From Fimbriiglobus ruber (lineage in GTDB: Bacteria > Planctomycetota > Planctomycetia > Gemmatales > Gemmataceae), in NCBI RefSeq assembly GCF_002197845.1, contig NZ_NIDE01000004.1, forward strand, positions 1,240,001 through 1,304,000: a stretch of 64,000 nucleotides of DNA, written 5' to 3'. A program made the position numbers and the translations under genes. Under the pieces are notes generated by a model that saw only the letters and a program-made list of their open reading frames with translations, was not told the DNA's origin and did not search any database. Positions 61,218-64,000 of the stretch are shown here, in pieces (position 1 is the first letter of the stretch; each line of letters starts with the position of its first letter).

Positions 61218-63017
61218 ATGCCGTTCCCCCGCGCCGTTCCCATTCTTCTCGTATTCCTGGCGGCCGCCGGCGTCGCGCTGGCCGCCCTTCCGGCACCGCC
61301 CCCGGCTCCGCTTCCCTCGACGGCGGCGGACGTGCCCGAGCCGCTGCCGAAGGTCAAGCTCGCGGTCCTGGTCGTGTTCGATCAAATGCGGGGCGACTAC
61401 GTCGACAAGTGGCGACCGCTGTTCGGGGCCGGCGGCTTCCGGCGGATGCAGGCCGACGGGGCGTGGTTCGTCGACTGCCACTATCCATACGGCACGACCA
61501 CAACCGGCCCGGGGCACGCCTCCATCCTCGCCGGGTGCGCGGCCGACCGGCACGGGATCGTGAACAACGAATGGTTCGACCGGGCGGCGGGCAAAGGCCA
61601 ATACTGTGCCGCTTCCACGCGGTACTCCCTGATCCCACCGACGCCGGTACCGGTGGGCTCCAAGGCGAAGGCCGGCGGGTGCCCCGATTTCTTCCACGCC
61701 GACACGCTGGCCGACGTGGTCAAGGCGGGCGGCGACGGCGGAAAGGTGTTCGGTCTGTCGCTGAAAGACCGCTCGGCAGTCCTGCCGACCGGAAAGAACC
61801 CGGACGGCGTGTACTGGTTCGAGGGGCGGTTCGTGACCTCGACGTACTACCGGGACGGCGTCCACCCGTGGGTCGCCGCGTTCAACAAGTCGGGCTTCGC
61901 GGAGAGCTTCTTCGGCAGGCTCTGGAACAAACTCCGGTCCGATATTGACTACGAGAAGTATTCGGGTCCCGACAACGGTCTCGGCGAAGGGAGCGGGGCG
62001 GCCCAGGGCAAGACGTTCCCGCACCCGACCACTGGCGGCAAGACCGAACTCGGCCCGGAGTATTACGAGGCCCTGGCCAAGTCGCCCTTCGGCAGCGAAG
62101 TCCTCCTCGCGCTGGCCAAAACGTGTATCCTCGAAGAAAAACTCGGCCAGCGTGACACGTCCGACCTGCTCACTGTAAGCTTTTCCTCGAACGACCTGAT
62201 CGGTCACACCTGGGGACCGGACTCCCAGGAAGTTCTCGACGTCACCCTCCGCTCGGACGTGATTATGGCCGACCTGCTCTCGTTCCTGGACGAGACCGTC
62301 GGCCCGGGCAACTTTGCCGTCCTGGTGACAGCCGATCACGGGATCTGCCCGATCCCCGAGGTGTCGGTCGCGAAAGGGCGGGACGCTGGGCGGCTGTCAT
62401 CGCGTTCGCTCGTCGAGGGGGTCAAGGGGGCCGAAGGGGCCGAAAAGTTCCTGCAAGAGGTGTACGGCCACGCTCCTCTCGCAATGGGCGTGTCCGGAGG
62501 TGAGGTACTTCCGGGGGCGACATCCCAGGGGAGCCAAGGCAAGTGGATCGAAGCATTTTCGCCGCCGAACGTTTATCTGAATCGACGGCACCTGGCCGAG
62601 CGAAACATCAACCCCAGCGAGGCGGCGGACAAACTCGCCGGCTGGCTGCGCACCCAACCCGGCATTGAACGGGCTTACTCGCGATCGCAGCTGCTCGACC
62701 CGCTGGCGCCGGCGAGTCCCACCCTTACGCGGACGCGGGCGTCGTTCGACCCGGCTCGGAGCGGGGACGTACTGTTCGTAATCAAGCCGTATTACCTGAT
62801 CGACGTCCCCACCGCCGGCACCACGCACGGGACGCCGCACGAGTACGACACGCACACCCCGTTTCTGGTGTACGGCCCCGGCCTGACCGGCGGCCCGCCC
62901 CGTACCGAACCCGTCACCCCGCTCCACGCGGCTCCGGTCCTCGCCGCGTACCTGGGCGTTCGGCCGCCGAAGGACTGTCAATACGGGGTGCCGCGGACGC
63001 TGGCGCGGCCCTGGTAG
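61218..63017 (+). CDS. PafA-type alkaline phosphatase / phosphodiesterase superfamily protein
   Basis: A 599-residue secreted enzyme. Signal peptide at 1-23 (VPILLVFLAAAGVALAALPA). The alkaline phosphatase fold shows metal Asp in VLVVFDQMRGDYVDKW, the nucleophile Thr in YPYGTTTTGPGHASILAG, SFSSNDLIGHTWGPDS and VTADHGICPIPE for the second metal set, and a C-terminal HGTPHEYDTHTPFLVYGPG. Thr as nucleophile and the length match PafA of Flavobacteria. It hydrolyses phosphate esters in the periplasm. ATG at 61218 chosen because the signal peptide starts there; GGAG lies upstream. No Pho box was recognised. Confidence 0.88.
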   Translation: MPFPRAVPILLVFLAAAGVALAALPAPPPAPLPSTAADVPEPLPKVKLAVLVVFDQMRGDYVDKWRPLFGAGGFRRMQADGAWFVDCHYPYGTTTTGPGHASILAGCAADRHGIVNNEWFDRAAGKGQYCAASTRYSLIPPTPVPVGSKAKAGGCPDFFHADTLADVVKAGGDGGKVFGLSLKDRSAVLPTGKNPDGVYWFEGRFVTSTYYRDGVHPWVAAFNKSGFAESFFGRLWNKLRSDIDYEKYSGPDNGLGEGSGAAQGKTFPHPTTGGKTELGPEYYEALAKSPFGSEVLLALAKTCILEEKLGQRDTSDLLTVSFSSNDLIGHTWGPDSQEVLDVTLRSDVIMADLLSFLDETVGPGNFAVLVTADHGICPIPEVSVAKGRDAGRLSSRSLVEGVKGAEGAEKFLQEVYGHAPLAMGVSGGEVLPGATSQGSQGKWIEAFSPPNVYLNRRHLAERNINPSEAADKLAGWLRTQPGIERAYSRSQLLDPLAPASPTLTRTRASFDPARSGDVLFVIKPYYLIDVPTAGTTHGTPHEYDTHTPFLVYGPGLTGGPPRTEPVTPLHAAPVLAAYLGVRPPKDCQYGVPRTLARPW

Positions 63018-63254
63018 AATCGGGCCGGGCGCGCCCTTATCAATTACCGCATCTCAAAAGAGATCAAAGTCGCTCTTTTGATGGCGAATACCCAGCCATG
63101 GGTTTTTAGTGGAGTAGCGGAGGGGCAGGGACTCTGCCGCCTCCGCCCACGTCAAACCGGATCTGTACGGGGAGGCGGCCCAGCGATGCGGCTGCGGTCA
63201 AGTTGACCGCGCGCCGGGTTGGGGGTTCCCCTCTGGTGCCCGAATCAACTCCGG
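63018..63254. other. Intergenic stretch before the integrase remnant
   Basis: About 240 bases with a small perfect dyad (63054-63062 with 63073-63081, nine bases, no T run). Together with the remnant the span to 63430 has no intact gene. No tRNA-like cloverleaf was recognised. Confidence 0.4.
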
Positions 63255-63390
63255 CACACGTTCCCGACCTAGGCCGCCCAAGTGCGGCTCGGACACGCGC
63301 AGGTAGACGTCACCCAAATTTACGCCGAGCGGGACGAACAGTTCGCGCTCGAAGTGGCCGCGAAGATGGGGTGCCCTCCTCCTCCGCTTA
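63255..63390 (+). pseudogene. C-terminal remnant of a tyrosine recombinase (integrase)
   Basis: The frame reads HTFPT, a TAG stop at 63270-63272, then AAQVRLGHAQVDVTQIYAER with the conserved LGH and the catalytic Tyr in TQIYAE, and DEQFALEVAAKMG. This is the end of phage-type integrases (usually RHTFAT...QxxLGHxxxxxTQxYxH). Upstream catalytic parts are missing and the stop interrupts the block, so it is a decayed fragment. Its real end is uncertain; the frame stays open to 63467. Confidence 0.65.
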
Positions 63391-63430
63391 GCAAGGACAG
63401 GGGAAAAACTCGAAGCTACCGGAGAATCGC

Positions 63431-64000
63431 ATGGCGAGGAATTTTGAAGGCAAAATCGTTCTGGTGACCGGCGGCACGTCCGGCATTGGCAAGGCGACCG
63501 CCATCGCCTTCGCGGGCGCGGGGGCCAAAGTCGTCGTCACCGGCCGCCGCGAAAAGGAAGGGAAGCAAGTCGTTGCCGAGATCGAGCGGGACGGTGGCAC
63601 CGCCGCCTTTTTCCAAGCCGACTTCTCGAAGGAGATCGAGGTGAAGGCGGCCGTCGATTTCGTCGCGGCGACCTTCGGGCGGCTGGATGTCGCCTTTAAC
63701 AACGCGGGTGTCGAATCCGTGGACCCGCTGTCCGAGATCACCGAGCAGAAATACCGGGCGATTTTCGACATCAACGTCTGGGGCGTACTCAGTGCGATGA
63801 AGCACGAGATCGCCGCCATGCTCAAAACCGGCGGCGGAGCCATCGTCAACACGTCGAGTACCTTCGGTCATGTGGGCGCCGCGCAGGTGACGATCTATGT
63901 CGCGTCCAAGCACGCGGTCGAAGGGATGACCAAGTGCGTCGCCCTGGAATTCGCCAAACAGAATATCCGTGTCAACACGATTTCGCCCGCGGCGATCGAT
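63431..64000 (+). CDS. Short-chain dehydrogenase/reductase, partial (cut by window end)
   Basis: The first 190 residues of an SDR enzyme. Cofactor site TGGTSGIG at 13-20, structural motif FNNAGVES (NNAG), the catalytic Ser in IVNTSSTFGHVGA, and the active-site Tyr-x3-Lys in IYVASKHAVEGM. RVNTISPAAID follows and the frame is open at the window edge. GGAG lies six bases before the ATG at 63431. NAD(P)-dependent; the substrate cannot be told. SDRs are usually about 250 residues, so some 60 codons should lie beyond. Confidence 0.92.
   Translation, partial: MARNFEGKIVLVTGGTSGIGKATAIAFAGAGAKVVVTGRREKEGKQVVAEIERDGGTAAFFQADFSKEIEVKAAVDFVAATFGRLDVAFNNAGVESVDPLSEITEQKYRAIFDINVWGVLSAMKHEIAAMLKTGGGAIVNTSSTFGHVGAAQVTIYVASKHAVEGMTKCVALEFAKQNIRVNTISPAAID

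Noticed and set aside
60141-62339. Long minus-strand open frame of 732 codons opposite the sigma-like and PafA genes
   Set aside because: It mirrors the codon periodicity of two well-supported plus-strand genes in GC-rich DNA, crosses their boundary, and has no protein-like domain or ribosome binding site.

Overview
The window is high-GC bacterial DNA whose gene content points to a planctomycete of the Gemmata group (family Gemmataceae). Seen in the sequence: a DUF1559 prepilin-like protein, a secreted DUF1080 protein, a DUF1501 remnant, three membrane proteins with MJ0042-type zinc ribbons, sigma factors carrying membrane and extracytoplasmic extensions, a Ser/Thr kinase fused to a tubulin-like domain, and many proteins with Pro/Ala-rich linkers. 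Placement in this group is inference from family content; no rRNA or tRNA gene was recognised.

Layout. 1-3.5 kb: debris (broken transposase joined to a DUF1501 tail), small unknown genes and a Gfo/Idh/MocA oxidoreductase. 3.5-7.1 kb: kinase-tubulin fusion. 7.55-8.86 kb: an ISAzo13-type insertion sequence whose transposase is split by a -1 shift at an A run. 9-12 kb: M81 peptidase divergent from an IclR regulator and an RraA-like protein, with an operator embedded in the promoter. 12-18 kb: secreted protein, VapC-type toxin with its antitoxin, HTTM membrane pair. 18.8-28.3 kb: Cys/Tyr/Gly repeat protein, DUF2617-like protein, zinc-ribbon/propeller protein, a sigma factor fused to a membrane anchor and an amicyanin-like copper domain, DUF1559 protein plus lipoprotein, and an ECF sigma/membrane-partner pair. 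28.9-30.8 kb: DUF1080 protein, a large palindrome, and an IS5-type element that has split one copy of a tandem repeat.

31.5-42 kb is a same-strand envelope polysaccharide/LPS block: methyltransferase, two glycosyltransferases, KdsD and KdsC for Kdo synthesis, then a 1330-residue membrane-anchored protein in the position LptC occupies in proteobacteria. 42-55.6 kb is mostly minus strand: HAD phosphatase, HemW-like radical SAM enzyme, IMP dehydrogenase, phosphoesterase, two zinc-ribbon membrane proteins, LarE, a class IV aminotransferase homologue lacking its catalytic lysine, and a LolCD-type transporter. 56-64 kb: SlyD-like isomerase, HATPase protein, transglutaminase-like protein, YidB-like protein, MCE protein with an OmpA-like tail, an atypical sigma factor, a PafA-type phosphatase, an integrase remnant and an SDR gene cut by the window edge.

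The most unusual items are the sigma-cupredoxin fusion, the large LptC/LptA-like candidate after kdsC, the catalytically stripped aminotransferase, two transposases with slippery-site frameshifts, and dispersed dyad repeats in intergenic DNA.
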